A stretch of DNA of 64,000 bases from Sesamum alatum (taxonomy: Eukaryota > Streptophyta > Magnoliopsida > Lamiales > Pedaliaceae), in contig JACGWO010000003.1 in assembly GCA_034509735.1 (NCBI GenBank), positions 42,206,873 to 42,270,872 of the forward strand, in the 5' to 3' direction. Position 1 is the stretch's first letter. Each line of letters opens with the position of its first letter. Shown one piece after another: positions 35,701 through 48,684 of the stretch. Position numbers and translations under genes: made by a program. The notes beneath the pieces are model-generated. The model searched no databases. It worked only from the letters and a program-made list of their open reading frames with translations, and had not been told where the DNA came from.

Positions 35701-38700
35701 ACGTTTCGCTAAGGAGAAAAGGTCTTAAGACTTATTAAACACTCAAGCTCCTCGTAATCAATATGAGACGATTGCCTACTTCATCTATAATTTATTTTAC
35801 CAAAAGAATAAAATTTTTATAGCAAATTCCCCAATTACCTCCAATCACGAATATTTCATCCAATCCACACGAAAATAAATACTCTAAAAGTTTGGTAGCA
35901 ATAAATACTGCAGTAAAAAGGAGATGGGATATTTTTCCATTTAAACTTTAAGGAAACAAATTTTCAATTTTCATGGGATCATTTAATATATTTCCGAATG
36001 AAGTTATGAGATGTCAATTTGTGCTACTTTTTGTACCCAAAGTTATAATTATCATACAATGCGGGTATTTATATGATTTTATATGAATTTACTATAATTT
36101 ATTATTTTATTATATTTATTGTCTGTAGTTTGATTATTTCTCGAGGAATCTACTAATGTATTCATCAATTTATTGGAATATCGATGTAATGATATAATTA
36201 CCGCTTCTATAACTAAAATGCTACGTCTTAGGCTCACTGTACAAATTTAAAACCTTACCAAATTTTTGCCGTTATGCTTAAATATTTGATGAATAAATGT
36301 GCAACAAATAAAGATTGCAAACATACTTTCATTACATCACGTTGTTTTGTATAAAAACCTATCAATGTTCAAATATTATTATTTTATCATGTCTTTTTGT
36401 AAGAAAATATATCACAAAATATTATAATCTGAATATAATTTCGTACATCACACAAACCCGATACAAAAACAAAAACTCACTTGAAAATATTATAAATTCA
36501 AAAGAAAACCAGATCATAAGGATACAAAAATTGAGGAAGTGAATTTTGTTAGCAAGTAACAATGATTTTTTTCTTTTAGTGAATTGATTGTAATTAAATC
36601 ATGAGTTTTAATCATCAACAATTAATATACATTAATTATCAATATCAAATGCATATTGCTAACCAATAACTAGTATTAAAATAATATATGCCAATTACTG
36701 ATATTAACAATAACTACTGTTATAAATGACCAACTATTATTATTAAAATAAATCAATATCCATATATTGACAGAATTTGTACTTATAATATTTTGATCGT
36801 AGGACCTCAACTTCGTCAACTAAATTATATCTATTGGCAAATAATAATAATTCTTGTTACCAGTTGTTTGTACTATGGGAACAAAATGGGATGTGTAAAA
36901 GGGACATTACCAAATTATTGCTCTTATTTGTTTCCCCAAGAAAAAGCTTGTGGTCCTAACAAATCAATTAATGAGCCGCCATATTCGAACAACATACATA
37001 CAACAATTAATTTATTGTTGAAAATAAATTGAAAAAACATTTTTGTTTTACAGATTTTGTAAATTGATTTAAGCTAAAAGTAATTTTCTCTCAATTTTTA
37101 CAGCTTATCCTAAAACGCAAATATTAAGTTGTTTCTCCATCCACTTCAACTTTAATTTCTTTTCACTTCTCACTTTTATTTCAAACACTCTTAATTTTTA
37201 CTACTTCTTAACTTACAACTTTGTATACAATTTATTTCCATCAGAAAAATGTAAAATATTGCAAACACCCTTGCAGTTGTGTTGGATCAATACGGATACA
37301 ATAATTGATGTGGATAAAAATGGTTAACTCAAATGAAAATTGAGGAGATTATTGGTCCATCTTCTGCATTAATTCTCAAGGATATTTATAGGTATATTTC
37401 GGGTATTTGCCTCGTATCTTAAGATCATGGTAATGATGACTTGGGCGGCGAGAATAAGATTCTCATATCCTCATGATCTGCTCGTAGATATTGTAAGATA
37501 GAGTTCTTCGTCTTTAAGCTTGTTCAATATCCTTAGTATGGTGCCTTTTGTAAAGTGCTTTGTAGAGATCTTCTTTAACGATGAGGAGGGGTGACAGAGA
37601 TACGATTCCGGACTTTTCAATCTCCTCGTATATTTTCTCCATATGAGGCCTCTATTTTCTCAAAATTACTGCATCCTCAACCTCGTATTCTTCGTAAAAG
37701 CATGTCGTAGGAATCTTCCTGTTCTTTCGAGGACGTATTCCTTATTCTCTCTGCTCGGCGTCGTACCTCATAGGGGTCTTGTTCGAGGAGCTCCTCTTCA
37801 ATTTCTTGGTGCTTTCCATTTGTTGGGTTCTTGGTTTTCCCATATCATATATATATATATGTGTATTTATCTCGTAATATTACTAATTAAAACTTCGTAT
37901 TTAGTATTGAGGGTAGATCTTTTCTATGTACTATAAAGTATTTAATATGAGGGGTTGTATGTGTTTAATGAATTTATATTTTTGTCGGTATTTATAATAC
38001 CTTTTATTTTTCAATCTATTTAATATTTCTTCCCACATCAACAATATTGTAAAAATAATATATATAATAAAATATTGATTAAAAATAAATAATTTAATCT
38101 AGATTAAGAGAAAATAATATAACAACATAATCTGTAGTATATATTAAGTAAAGCACCCTTTTGGTGTCTCCCCTTTTTTTTTGTACTACTATTTTATCTT
38201 TTATCTTTACTCACCCATTAATTTCCACATTTCCATTACTATATGCAAGTGGTACAAATAATTTTTTAAAATAGTTATGTATTATTAGTTAATATTCTCT
38301 CTCTCTCGTTTCAAATATTCTCTTTCAAAATTATTTGTTTTTCTACAATAATCAGTTTCATATTATCGCTTTTCCAACAACAAAAAATTTTAGTAAATAA
38401 AATTTAATTATTTATATGTTTAAATATTTTTATGCATATGTATCGAATGTATCATCAGCTAGTATTTAATAATTTATGCAAATGAAATTATGTCATGGAA
38501 AGAAAATTAAACTGTAGACATCAATTTTTTTTAATTAAATTACCCATAAAATTGGGCCAGAATTTATGAAACTTCGAAGCACTGAGGGTAGTTTTTGAAT
38601 AACGATCGATAAATTATTAATTTGAAAATACAATAATATTTTTATAGCAATCAACTGCTATTACAATATTCAGTAAGTATAACATCTCTAAATCTACCAA

Positions 38701-39129
38701 CATCAATTTAAAGCAATCAAAGGAATAATACAAACATTCTATACACTAAACAACACCCTATATTCGTAGTACTCGAACCTACCTTTTGATTGTGGGATCT
38801 CAACTTCACCACTCGGGCAATGGATCATCGGTGAGGGTAGTTGGAAATATTTATGATTGAACAATTTCCTCATGCTAATAAGGTTGCTCAAAACAATACT
38901 CCAGCACATTAATATGCACCACATGCTTGCTATATGGGGTCAATTTCAATTTACCCCTTCAATTTATAATTAAAATATATACACTTCACATATACTCCAA
39001 TTTTAAAAATATTACATTTCATTTTCAATTTTAATAATTTTTAAATAATATTTAAGAAAATATATTGATAGCCCTAATTAAAGTTTACTTAAATCTACAT
39101 GAATATTTAAGAAAAATAATATTTATGAA

Positions 39130-39783
39130 AAGACCCACTACCCCAAAATTGATTTTCGTTACATTATAAATGAAAACGACTTAAAAATTGTAGCATACTA
39201 ATACTATTAACCACAGTCAAATAAAATCAATGCAAAAAATTAATTTTTTTTACCACGATTAATTAACAATATTTGTCATAGTTTTTAGCTATTGTCCATG
39301 GCAAATATTTTGGACTCACTTGTGGAAACAACGATTAATGACCGTTGTGGAGCCATAGTTAATTTATATTTGCTTTTTTTTTTCTTCTTTTAACCATAGT
39401 AATTAAATATACCGAAAAATCATATTTCTTCTAATGACGTAATCGAATGAAAATGTGTTTGCATGAACTAGAAAAAAAATTAATATTAGCTACATTTTGA
39501 ATGACCATGGCTAAAAATCATACTAAATAACTATTATTAACTACGGTCAAATAAAAACCAATGCAAAAATTAGCTTTTCCACCATGAAAATTTTATTTGC
39601 CACGGTTTTTAGTAGTGGTAAAAACATTCACCATGGCTTTTAGTCGTGGCAAATGTTTTAGGCGCCTTCGCAAAAACCACGACCGACAACGGTTGCATGG
39701 CCTTGGTCAATGACTATTCGCTACGATTATTTAGTATTAACTATGGCAATTAGCCATGATTAAATGTCATATTTTTTATAGTG
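39130..39783. repeat. CACTA-like subterminal repeats
   Basis: Many copies of short motifs such as ACCATGGCTAAAA, GCCACGGTTTTTAG and CCATGGCTTTTAG on both strands are arranged as in subterminal regions of CACTA elements, and the segment ends in TAGTG at 39779-39783. Two internal halves (39130-39370 and 39470-39780) resemble each other. A related segment beginning CACTA lies at 45406. No transposase is seen. Confidence 0.5.
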
Positions 39784-40769
39784 ATGGTAGCTCTTTTCGT
39801 ATGAAAATACGTGATAGAATGATTTTTTTTTTTTAATTTACAGTGAAGTCCCACGTAAAAATAAGCACAATATCGAACGTGATCTCCCAATTTAAAATAG
39901 TATAAAATTGAAAATGAGCATTTGAAAATGAAATCAATACTGTATTGCGATTATAAATTGCAAACAATTTGAGAATCGAATCCAACATACATTAATTTAG
40001 TGAAATTATTCTTGATAATGATGGGATGATACTGAAAGACAGTCTCAAATATTCCATCCAAAGAGAGATTGTAATGCCCATTAATTATCTGACTTATTAT
40101 GAATATATATGTACACATCTTCAAACATCAGCCAAGAATGTTGTGCCTAACACAAACATAGGCTAATTATCATATTGTTTGTTTTGTGTAATAATAATAA
40201 TAATGATAATAAAGAGCTGATGTAACAGGGATGGGTTTGGTTTCAATACCCATATGGACATTAGCTTAATTTCACTAATTAATTTTGGTGTGTCATCCCA
40301 CTACACACACACAAAAAAGATAAAATAATAATAATAATAATAAATGTAACATTATTATGAATTATATGTATTTAAGTGATAAGAATTTTTATTTTGTCAC
40401 AAATATGAGTTTCATAATATTAACGGTAACAATTAAAAGTTGACATTATCAAGAACTAGTGACAAAAAGTTGAGCATATTTAATGTTGTTACAAAAAAGT
40501 AAAAATAATTTGTGACATGTGTATAGGTAAAATAATTATTTGTTCTCACTGATTATGAATTGTGATAACATTATGAACAATTCTTGTGACTCGTAATTAT
40601 AATATTATAATAAGATCCAAATTGTTGTCACGTAACATATGCCCTCGATGACAACTTTAGAACTGTTATTTGATATTTTGTCACTAATATTATCTTTTGT
40701 TGGGTGGTGTATATGAGTCATATGATTGAATAACAGTTAGAATATAAATGAATTAAGTCGAATATAATA

Positions 40770-40940
40770 CTACAAGAAATAATGCTAATAACAATGTAAA
40801 TTCCTTGCAAAATAGTGGAATTCGTTGCTAATGTAGATTAGTAACAAATTCAGTAAGAATTTTACTTGCTAATTACAGCTTGACGCTAATTTTAGCATCA
40901 AAATTTTCCATAGCTATTAAGTCATTTTCCTGTGGCGTAA
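40770..40940. repeat. CACTA-like end fragment
   Basis: CTACAAGAAATAATGCTAAT begins a stretch with repeated GCTAAT and TAGCAA-type motifs, resembling one end of a CACTA element. No matching second end was found. Confidence 0.4.
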
Positions 40941-41315
40941 TATTATTAATATTTGGTTTGAATCTTCTTGTCCAAGTTGAGATTGTGTTCGGATTTAATT
41001 TAATTATTTTTTAAAATTTGATCACTCTCCTTAGACTGTAAATCACTAACACAATAAACGTATCTCACTGGCATATAATCAGCTCTAATTTGATCAAATT
41101 CGATCGGGGCTGAAATTTTTCTTCGCAGAATAATGTTATCCCACAAAAGAGGGCAAAAACTTGCAACAAAAGGAAGTAAAAAACTGTAAAAACTTTTATC
41201 ATAGCAAAGTACAAAGTAGCATCATCTCCATTGTATTTAAAGCCAAACAATCTTTTGTGTTCTTATAGTTCTGTAATTCCTTTCTCTCAGTTTCCATCTC
41301 TTGTCCCTCCCAACA

Positions 41316-41349
41316 CCCCCCCCCCCCACCCCCAAGCTTATATATACAA
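41316..41349 (+). promoter_or_regulatory. Poly-C tract and TATA box of GDSL gene 1
   Basis: A C12 tract (41316-41327) plus a C5 run directly precedes TTATATATACAATCC (TATA at about 41339-41347), about 80 bp upstream of the ATG at 41423. The paralog at 48.8 kb has the same order, which suggests a conserved core promoter. Confidence 0.6.
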
Positions 41350-41422
41350 TCCCATCATATTGCAAAATCCCTCAAACTATCCAAAATACTCAAGGCTAGT
41401 GACCAACTTATAGCTTATTACA

Positions 41423-43702
41423 ATGGCCAGCTTATTCTCCCATCCATCAGCTTGCCCACTTCTCAGCTTACTTCTACTTACATTGGCATCAATGGCTTCT
41501 AAAGCCGATGCACGAGCGTTTTTCGTGTTTGGAGACTCGTTGGTCGATAATGGCAACAACAACTATCTTATTACTAGTGCTCGGGCCGACTCCCCTCCTT
41601 ACGGGATCGACTACCCTACTCATCGCCCCACTGGCCGTTTTTCCAATGGCCTTAACATTCCCGATATCATCAGTAACTACATTTTTCTCTTGTTTAAAGT
41701 ATTGTGTTGTATGTCGGTTTTCATTATAGTTTAAGGTGGTAAAATGTGTTATTTTTCAGGTGAAAAATTGGGAATGGAGCCTACAATGCCATACTTGAGC
41801 CCATTGCTCAAGGGGGATAAGCTTCTTGTTGGGGCTAACTTTGCTTCTGCTGGGGTTGGAATCCTCAATGACACTGGAATTCAGTTTGTGAGTGGATAGT
41901 CTAAGTTTTTATTGTTTTTTACTATTAATAGTAAGCAAGTCTTCAAATTTTGAATTTTATTTAATTTACCTGTACGTTAAACACAATATATATAGTCTTT
42001 CTGACTTCGTATACAAATAATTTTTTTTGTTTTATCTTTGTGTGCTTCATTGTTCTTGTTCTTTTTAGCTTTATAAGGCTTTGAAGTTTGCCTTTCCAAA
42101 TCAAGAAAGACATTCAATGTTGCATCTAAAAACTTTTTGGTACTACCATGTACTATAGAAGTAAAAAGTTTCTTAACATACACATAACTTTAGAACTTAA
42201 CCCTAGCATTGAAGTTTATAGTAATAATGATTTTTTTTATCATAACGTATTTCAGTTGAATATTATTCGAATTGGCAAGCAACTCGAATACTTCCAACAG
42301 TATCAAACGCGTGTAACAAGCCTAATCGGGGCCGAGCAGACGAAGGCCCTTGTGAACCAAGCCCTAGTGCTCATCACCCTTGGGGGTAATGACTTCGTCA
42401 ACAACTACTATTTGGTTCCGTATTCTGCAAGATCCCGACAGTTTTCTCTCCCCGACTATGTCCGATACATCATTTCCGAGTATCGCAAGATTTTGGCCGT
42501 AATGTTTCTTTCTTTTCTCTTCTTTACTTCGACCAACAATTCATGCATATATGACAAACTTTTTTTTCTTTAGAGGCTGTATGAGTTGGGAGCTAGAAGG
42601 GTCCTTGTGACGGGAACAGGGCCGATGGGCTGCGTGCCGGCTGAGTTGGCCCAACGGAGCCGGGCCGGTGAATGTGCGGCGGAGCTAATGCGGGCTGCCG
42701 GATTGTTCAACCCACAGCTGACTGAAATGCTGAGGAGCCTCAATAGTGAACTTGGGGCTAATGTCTTTGTGGCTGCTAACACATATGCTATGCATATGGA
42801 CTTTATTTCTGATCCTCAGGCCTATGGTATGTCCAAATTGTGCACATGCCACAACTTAAAAATCTTGCTTACTTATGGTAGTCTTGGAATTTTAAAAAAA
42901 AAAAAAAAACCCAGAATCTTATGTCTATTTTAGGATAACGTGACCTAGGACGTGAAAAATCACTTCATGATTGATTCAAGCAAAGTTAAGGTTATGATTA
43001 TGATTTCCCCCCTAATACATTGTCGACACGTGGTCGACCAGCCTCGTCTGAACTCGAACTTTCACAATGATTTACATAGAGCCGTTCCTATATGTTATGA
43101 CAAACAAAGAACACGGATTCAAAAAGAGAGTGAAAAGACCTAGGATATCGAAGATCACATCAAGAATGATTTACAAGATTTGAATTTTTGAAGAAGAACA
43201 AGAACTAAGATTTCTCCTAATACACTTCTCATGCGACTGACCAATCACGTCTAGCCGCAACTACTTTCCCTGTAAAACTCCAATATTTACTGAAAACCCC
43301 AGTCTGAACTAAACTTGGCCGGTAGACCTGAACTAATCACATGACAAGCGCATGTGTTATTAACACATAGTTCAAGAAGTACGACCAATCACATAATAAG
43401 TATAATTATAATAGTTATCACATAATTGATCCAATCAGACCAGACCTGATTAGTTCAAAATCTTTTCAGGATTCATTACATCAAAGATTGCATGTTGTGG
43501 GCAAGGGCCATACAATGGGATAGGGTTGTGCACACCAGTGTCCAACTTGTGCCCAAACAGAGATGTGTATGCATTTTGGGATCCCTTCCATCCATCAGAA
43601 AGGGCAAACAAAATCATAGTCCAACAGATCTTCACTGGAGACAACAACTACATGAACCCCATCAACCTCACCACCATAATGGCTATGGATTCCATGACCT
43701 AA
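41423..43702 (+). CDS. GDSL esterase/lipase, secreted, 5 exons (paralog 1)
   Basis: Exons 41423-41672, 41760-41887, 42256-42498, 42574-42826 and 43470-43702 (250, 128, 243, 253 and 233 nt) give 368 residues. A signal peptide ([18 protein letters not shown]) ends before residue 31. SGNH-hydrolase blocks are all present: Ser39 in [15 protein letters not shown], Gly108 in VGANFASAG, Asn171 in [10 protein letters not shown], and Asp329/His332 in DPFHPSER. The enzyme should hydrolyse ester bonds of lipids, cutin or related substrates in the apoplast; the exact substrate cannot be read from sequence. The family resembles the LTL1/At5g33370 clade. A tandem paralog with the same exon sizes lies 5 kb downstream. 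Intron 4 (643 bp) contains internal repeats and a near-palindrome around a CACGTG core. Confidence 0.93.
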
Positions 43703-45405
43703 ATTTCTCAATTCCATCCCCATATGCTATATATATTTTTATTTCTAATTGTTGTGATGTATTTATTTTCGAATTGGTTATAATTATGTAATTTTTTATT
43801 AATGTTGTCGAGAATTTAACGAGTGTTTTGTTGTGAACGAATAACTGTTGTGCAATTGCCTAAAAGGGCGCCGTTGGAGTTTAATATGTATGCTTATGCT
43901 TTCATTTTCAGTTTTTAAATTAATTAAAGTGAAAGATGTTTGTTAATACATATTCTTATTGAAATTATATTGATTTGACGCAACGATCCAATATAAAATA
44001 AAATCTCGTTAATTAATCCAAGCATATTCTCAGTTACATGAAAACCTATAAAAAATACATACATATTTCCCACTGAAAATAAAAACATAAACAATTAGGC
44101 GAGTATTGCTGGTGTGATCATAAACATAAACATATTCTCAAAGCGAGTTTGATCAGAGTGTATTTTTCACTTAAAACTGAAAATAAAAACATAAACATAC
44201 TTTTAGAGTGTGTTTGATCAGCGAGTATTGCTAGTTTATAAGATATAACTAGTACACTCTTTTTCTTTTTTTCATTTATTTGTTTTCTTTTTTTGAAATT
44301 TAGAGTAGAGAAAAATAAGAGAAATATTAATTTAATTAGGTAAAAATGTTGCAAGAACAGTTGATTGAAATTTAATATTTTCTCATTTAAATCCAGGATA
44401 TAATCAATTTTCATAATAAAATAAAAGAAAAAAAAATGAGTTTCATGATAATTGTGAAAATCCTATGGATTAAAACTTATGGGCCTTTAGCTGGGTTGAT
44501 TGATCATACCTACCTATTACCAGGCCCAGATATTAAGCAAAAGTAAAACTAAATTCAGATTCCAAATCATGTTTGGTTCTTAGGTAATGACTGCATTTAT
44601 TATTCAAACTTGATGAATTATTGACCTGCAGTTAGATTAGGTTTATTTCTATGTACTCTCAATAAATCCCAACTAAATTTTTTTTATTATTTTCCTCAAC
44701 AACATCCAGTCAATTTCATATAATCTGCATTATATACAGTACAACAGGATTTATTGTGGATTTCAAATAGTGAGAGATAAAAATCATCAGATCCAACAGA
44801 CTCAAATGCTACTCAATTTTTTTGTTCTTCAACGGGTATATTAATATTAGGGAAAATTTATTGTCGCTAAAAGGTCAGTTTTCTTATATCAATCAAACTC
44901 TTAAAATCATCTTAATCCATCTGGTACATTTTAAGATTTTAATACTAAATCCTCGTTTGACCCTGCGATTGAGTAGTCCTAACTTGCATTTATAGTGTAA
45001 ATATAATTTTTATCCATTTTTTATTAATTACTTTTAGGATTAAGTTCCACCCAAACTTTTGAGAAAAATTACAAGTTGTAACTTTTTATCATATTACAAT
45101 TATTCCTTACCTAATTATCTATTATGGCCATAAGTACTTTGTTTTTTAATTTCTTTATTAACCTTAAAAAATGAAGAAGTTAGTTTTAGAATATTACAAT
45201 ATTTATTTGCATAATCAATTGTGAAACAGTGAATTCAAACGTCGTGATATTTTTTCTAAAATCAATTATTTCAAAATAAGTTCTTTCATCACTAAATATG
45301 CAACCAATTACCAAACTGAGCCTAAATTGCCTTTTCCTCTATATACTCCTAGAATTTACAAGTTTTCAGGTCAGCGTATAATTGATTCTCAGAGTTATAT
45401 GCCAT

Positions 45406-45675
45406 CACTAAAAGAAATAAGATGTTTCGTCATAGTTAATTACCATAGTCACAAGAAAAAAAAATCGTTGTAAATACAAATCAATCACATTTGTGCAACG
45501 ATCTTTAGCCGTTGTTTCTGCATATTGGGTCAAAACAATAGCAATAGCTAACCTAGTGGCAAATATTGATTAAATGTGATCAAAATTTAAGTTTTCGCAT
45601 TAATGTTATTTGACCATGGTAGATATATAGTATTGATTTACCATGATTTTTAAGTCGTAGTTATTTATAGGGAAA
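45406..45675. repeat. CACTA-like fragment
   Basis: It begins CACTAAAAGAAATAAGATGT and contains GTCATAGTTAATTACCATAG and GACCATGGTAGA motifs like those at 39.1-39.8 kb. Similar flanks (AGTTTTCAGGTCAGCGTATA before; ACTTTTCAGGTCAGCATATA after, at about 45757) suggest a duplicated target region rather than a simple 3-bp site duplication. Confidence 0.45.
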
Positions 45676-46169
45676 GGAACATTTTTTTTTGTACTACGTG
45701 TAATAAATTACCAGCAAAATGTTTAAGTACATCTATATATGCGCTTACATTTTACAACTTTTCAGGTCAGCATATAACAAATTCTCAAAACTGTCCGTTA
45801 TGGAATAAATTAGGAGTACTAAATTTGGGTAAAATGATAAAATACTACGTCTCAAGAAAAAAAAGGTCATCATAAGTTCTTGAACATTGAAATAATTTGC
45901 ATTGTTATTGAATGTAATAATGCAATTGGTTGATAATTGTGAACATAGGTATATATGAGGAATGAAAATTTTGCTCTAACTTGTAGGCCTTAAATGTAGT
46001 GAATGTGCACCTCTTTTGGGTACAAATGAAAGACAGATGAGAGCTTTGAAGTTTTTGTGAAGTACATGTTACAGTTTAGCAACCATGTGATGGCAGTTGA
46101 AGTGTTTTAATTCCCCTTCTTAATTGCATTGCTAAGAAGTTGTTTGCTCAAATTTGGGGTTAAAAAAAA

Positions 46170-46679
46170 GGTATAATTACAATCTCTCTTACGAGGTTTG
46201 GTGTAATTACACGTAAATTTTCTGTGATTTGAAAAATTATATCTAGTATCTCTGAAATTGGCTTTTATATAACACGTAGGTGCTTTTATTAGTCAAAATT
46301 CACCGAATAAGTTAGTAATGAGTCAATTGAGTGTAAATATCAATTTTCATTCAACTTTTTGTTGATATCAATAAAATTGGTGAATTTTGATTAGTGGGGG
46401 ACCTTTTTTTTTTTTTTGAAAGGAAAATGCAATTTATTAATCCTGCAAATCTACCAAAGCCAAAGTACAAGCTGGGCAAGGTAATTGGGTAGTGCCTTCC
46501 ACACAACTCAGTGCATGTCGGGCAAGTGAATGTGCCACCAAATTACCCGTACAACTAACGAAGGACCTATTTGTTAGACAGAAACAAATTTCAGGAGTGC
46601 TAGATATAATTTCCCAAACTACATGGGGTCTATGTGTAATTACACCAGATCTCAAGGAAGCGAGGGGTGTAATTATCCC
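46170..46679. mobile_element. MULE-type MITE, family 1 (510 bp, with nested LINE tail)
   Basis: The left end GGTATAATTACAATCTCTCT and inverted right end GGGATAATTACACCCCTCGC are followed by GAGGTTTGGTGTAATTACAC / GAGATCTGGTGTAATTACAC in inverted orientation. It is bounded by TTAAAAAAAA (46160-46169) and TTAAAAAGAA (46680-46689), a 10-bp duplication with one mismatch. A LINE 3' fragment is inserted at about 46405-46562; without it the MITE would be about 350 bp. Confidence 0.8.
46405..46562 (-). mobile_element. Truncated LINE 3' end nested in a MITE
   Basis: On the minus strand a short open segment (LVAHSLARHALSC, then PCPACTLALVDL) matches the C-terminal RNase H-type region common in plant LINEs and ends in an A-rich tail (the T-run at 46405-46417 on the plus strand). 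GGACCT flanks both sides (46399-46404 and 46563-46568) as a likely target duplication. Confidence 0.7.
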
Positions 46680-46691
46680 TTAAAAAGAAGA

Positions 46692-46890
46692 AGGATAACT
46701 ACACGTCCTCTTCTGATGTTTGGTGTAAATACACGTAGATCCTCAGTGGTTTAGAAATTACATCTAGTACCCCTGACATTTATTTTCGTCTAACAAATAT
46801 ATCCCTCCGTTAGTCAAAATTCATCGAATTTATTGATATTAACACAAATATTGAATTTGAAAATTCATATTTACGCCGATTAGCTTGGTA
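46692..46890. mobile_element. MITE, family 1, left half only
   Basis: GGATAACTACACGTCCTCTT, then GTTTGGTGTAAATACACGTA and CGTCTAACAAATATATCC, match the left arm of the neighbouring family 1 element. No right arm follows, so it is truncated. Confidence 0.6.
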
Positions 46891-47531
46891 CTGATTTACT
46901 GTACTTCAACTGCCATCACATACAGTGCACACATCACAGTCTACATGGTTTATCTTTCCACCTAAGTACACTTGTGCACTGAATGTGATGGTTGCAGATT
47001 TCACAAAGTTGAAATGGTAAATTGACACACAAAAAATAATTAGATGGAAAAATGTAACTTACCCTAGTTTTCTTTACTATTGATTATTCTAGTATAATTC
47101 TTGAATAGGTACTATAAAGTTCACTTAACATTTCATAAATTCTTGAATATGCAAATAGTTTTTTTTTTTGGTTTAATTATTAAGGAAATAGTAATAATGC
47201 AAAATTCAAACTTCTTGGCCATGCAAAGCTGTGTACATATATGTGAGGAATGAACATTTCTAACTTGTAGGCCTTAAATATGAACCTTAATTTGGGGATC
47301 ATATGGATGGCTTATTTTTGCAGAAAAAATTAATATTTTACTTCATTAATAGTATAGCATGTGAAGGCAGTTGAAAAGAGTTTAAGTCACTTCTGCTTAA
47401 TGTCATTTATACCAAGAACTTCTTTATACTTTAGAAAGCAAAAAATGCTGCAAATTCCCAGTAATTATGATAGTATTTTTTCTTTTTTTATTTAGGAGAA
47501 AAACTCCATAATTCCACCAACTTTATTTAAA

Positions 47532-47903
47532 GGGATAATTATACCGATCTCCCCTGAGGTTTGTTGTAATTCACGTAAATTTTCTGTGGTTTGAGAAATT
47601 ACATCTAGTACCCTTGACATTTCCGTCCAACAAATAGATACCCCCGTTAGTCAAGATTCACCGATTTGCTGATATTAGTAATAGAATTGAATAAAAGTCC
47701 ATATTTACCACAGATTGACTTATTGCGGGTTAATTGAATATTTTCTTACCAAACCATTAGTAAGTTAAGTCCGGTGAATTTTGACTAATGAATGGATCTA
47801 TTTGTTAGATAGAACAAACGTCGGGGTATTAGATGTAATTTTTAAACTATAGGAATCTACATGTAATTACACCAAACATTAGGGTATGGCGGTGTAATTA
47901 TCC
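47532..47903. mobile_element. MULE-type MITE, family 1 (372 bp) with 9-bp TSD
   Basis: The left end GGGATAATTATACCGATCTC and inverted right end GGATAATTACACCGCCATAC continue with inverted GTAATTCACG and GTAATTACATG segments. It is bounded by TTATTTAAA (47523-47531) and TTATTTCAA (47904-47912), 8 of 9 identical. Confidence 0.8.
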
Positions 47904-48642
47904 TTATTTCAACTAGCAAATCAGAGACCACTAATATGTGTGCATAACTTTAATTTTTTATTGTATTTTACTTGAATAAAAAAATGTTGAATAATTAACC
48001 AACACTGGTAAAGCAAATTCGCTTTAATTAGATGTGTATTAATAGAATTATTTGATAGCACTAATGACTTAAAAAAGATAATTATTTATGAATAATAAAT
48101 AAATTAAAGGTAATTTAGTGAATTTGTGTTCTATTTAAAAAATAAAAAAGTTACTGTAAAGCATTTAAACTTAATAAATCGTATAGATACAGATAAAAGT
48201 ATTCTGAATAAGTTCAAATACATTTTCGACTTAATTATCTTTGAATTTATTACACAGAATAAAGTAAATAAAAATTTGAACTTTCTTATATATATTTATG
48301 ACATGGATAGATCAAATGCTATATTATATATATTTAATTCATTCAATATTAATAAATGAAAAAATAAACTAACTATAAAAATTCACTTTCTTGTACAAGT
48401 GATGATTAATACAAAGGTAAAAAAAAGAAACAAACCATAAATAATTATTAACAAACTCATTAAAAGCAGCCTCAATTTTGACCACAGTGTAAAAAAGCCA
48501 GCAAATGATTGAACTCATCAATTTCTCTGAAACAACTGTCAAATTTAATACCATTAATTGTACCCTTATTTTTTAATTATTATTATTATTATTTAATTAA
48601 AAAAAAAACCCATTAATTCTTGTCCTTTAACCACATATTCCA

Positions 48643-48684
48643 CCCCCCCCCCCCCCCCATTAGCTGCACTCTTCATGCATATAA
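48643..48684 (+). promoter_or_regulatory. Poly-C tract and TATA box of GDSL gene 2
   Basis: C16 at 48643-48658 precedes CATGCATATAAAGAGCCC (TATAAAG at about 48678-48684), about 90 bp upstream of the ATG at 48771. It is the same order as in GDSL gene 1. Confidence 0.6.

Larger units (their letters stand above)
35773..41422. other. Long AT-rich intergenic region with CACTA-like remnants
   Basis: No gene is supported over 5.6 kb. A less AT-rich block at about 37280-37840 has no coding signature I recognise. CACTA-like sequences occur at 39130-39783 and 40770-40940 (separate entries). The final 120 bp are the promoter of GDSL gene 1. Confidence 0.55.
43703..48642. other. Intergenic region between the GDSL paralogs
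   Basis: It holds a CACTA-like segment (45406-45675), family 1 MITEs (46170-46679, 46692-46890, 47532-47903) and a LINE 3' fragment nested in the first MITE. Blocks at about 45860-46150 and 47200-47450 share TGAGGAATGAA, TAACTTGTAGGCCTTAAAT and GGCAGTTGAA in order, evidence of a local duplication. No gene is seen. Confidence 0.6.

Noticed and set aside
36315..37032. Small plus-strand open frames in the AT-rich region at 36-37 kb
   Set aside because: Composition is Ile/Asn/Lys/Tyr-rich as expected from AT-rich non-coding DNA, with no domain or splice structure.
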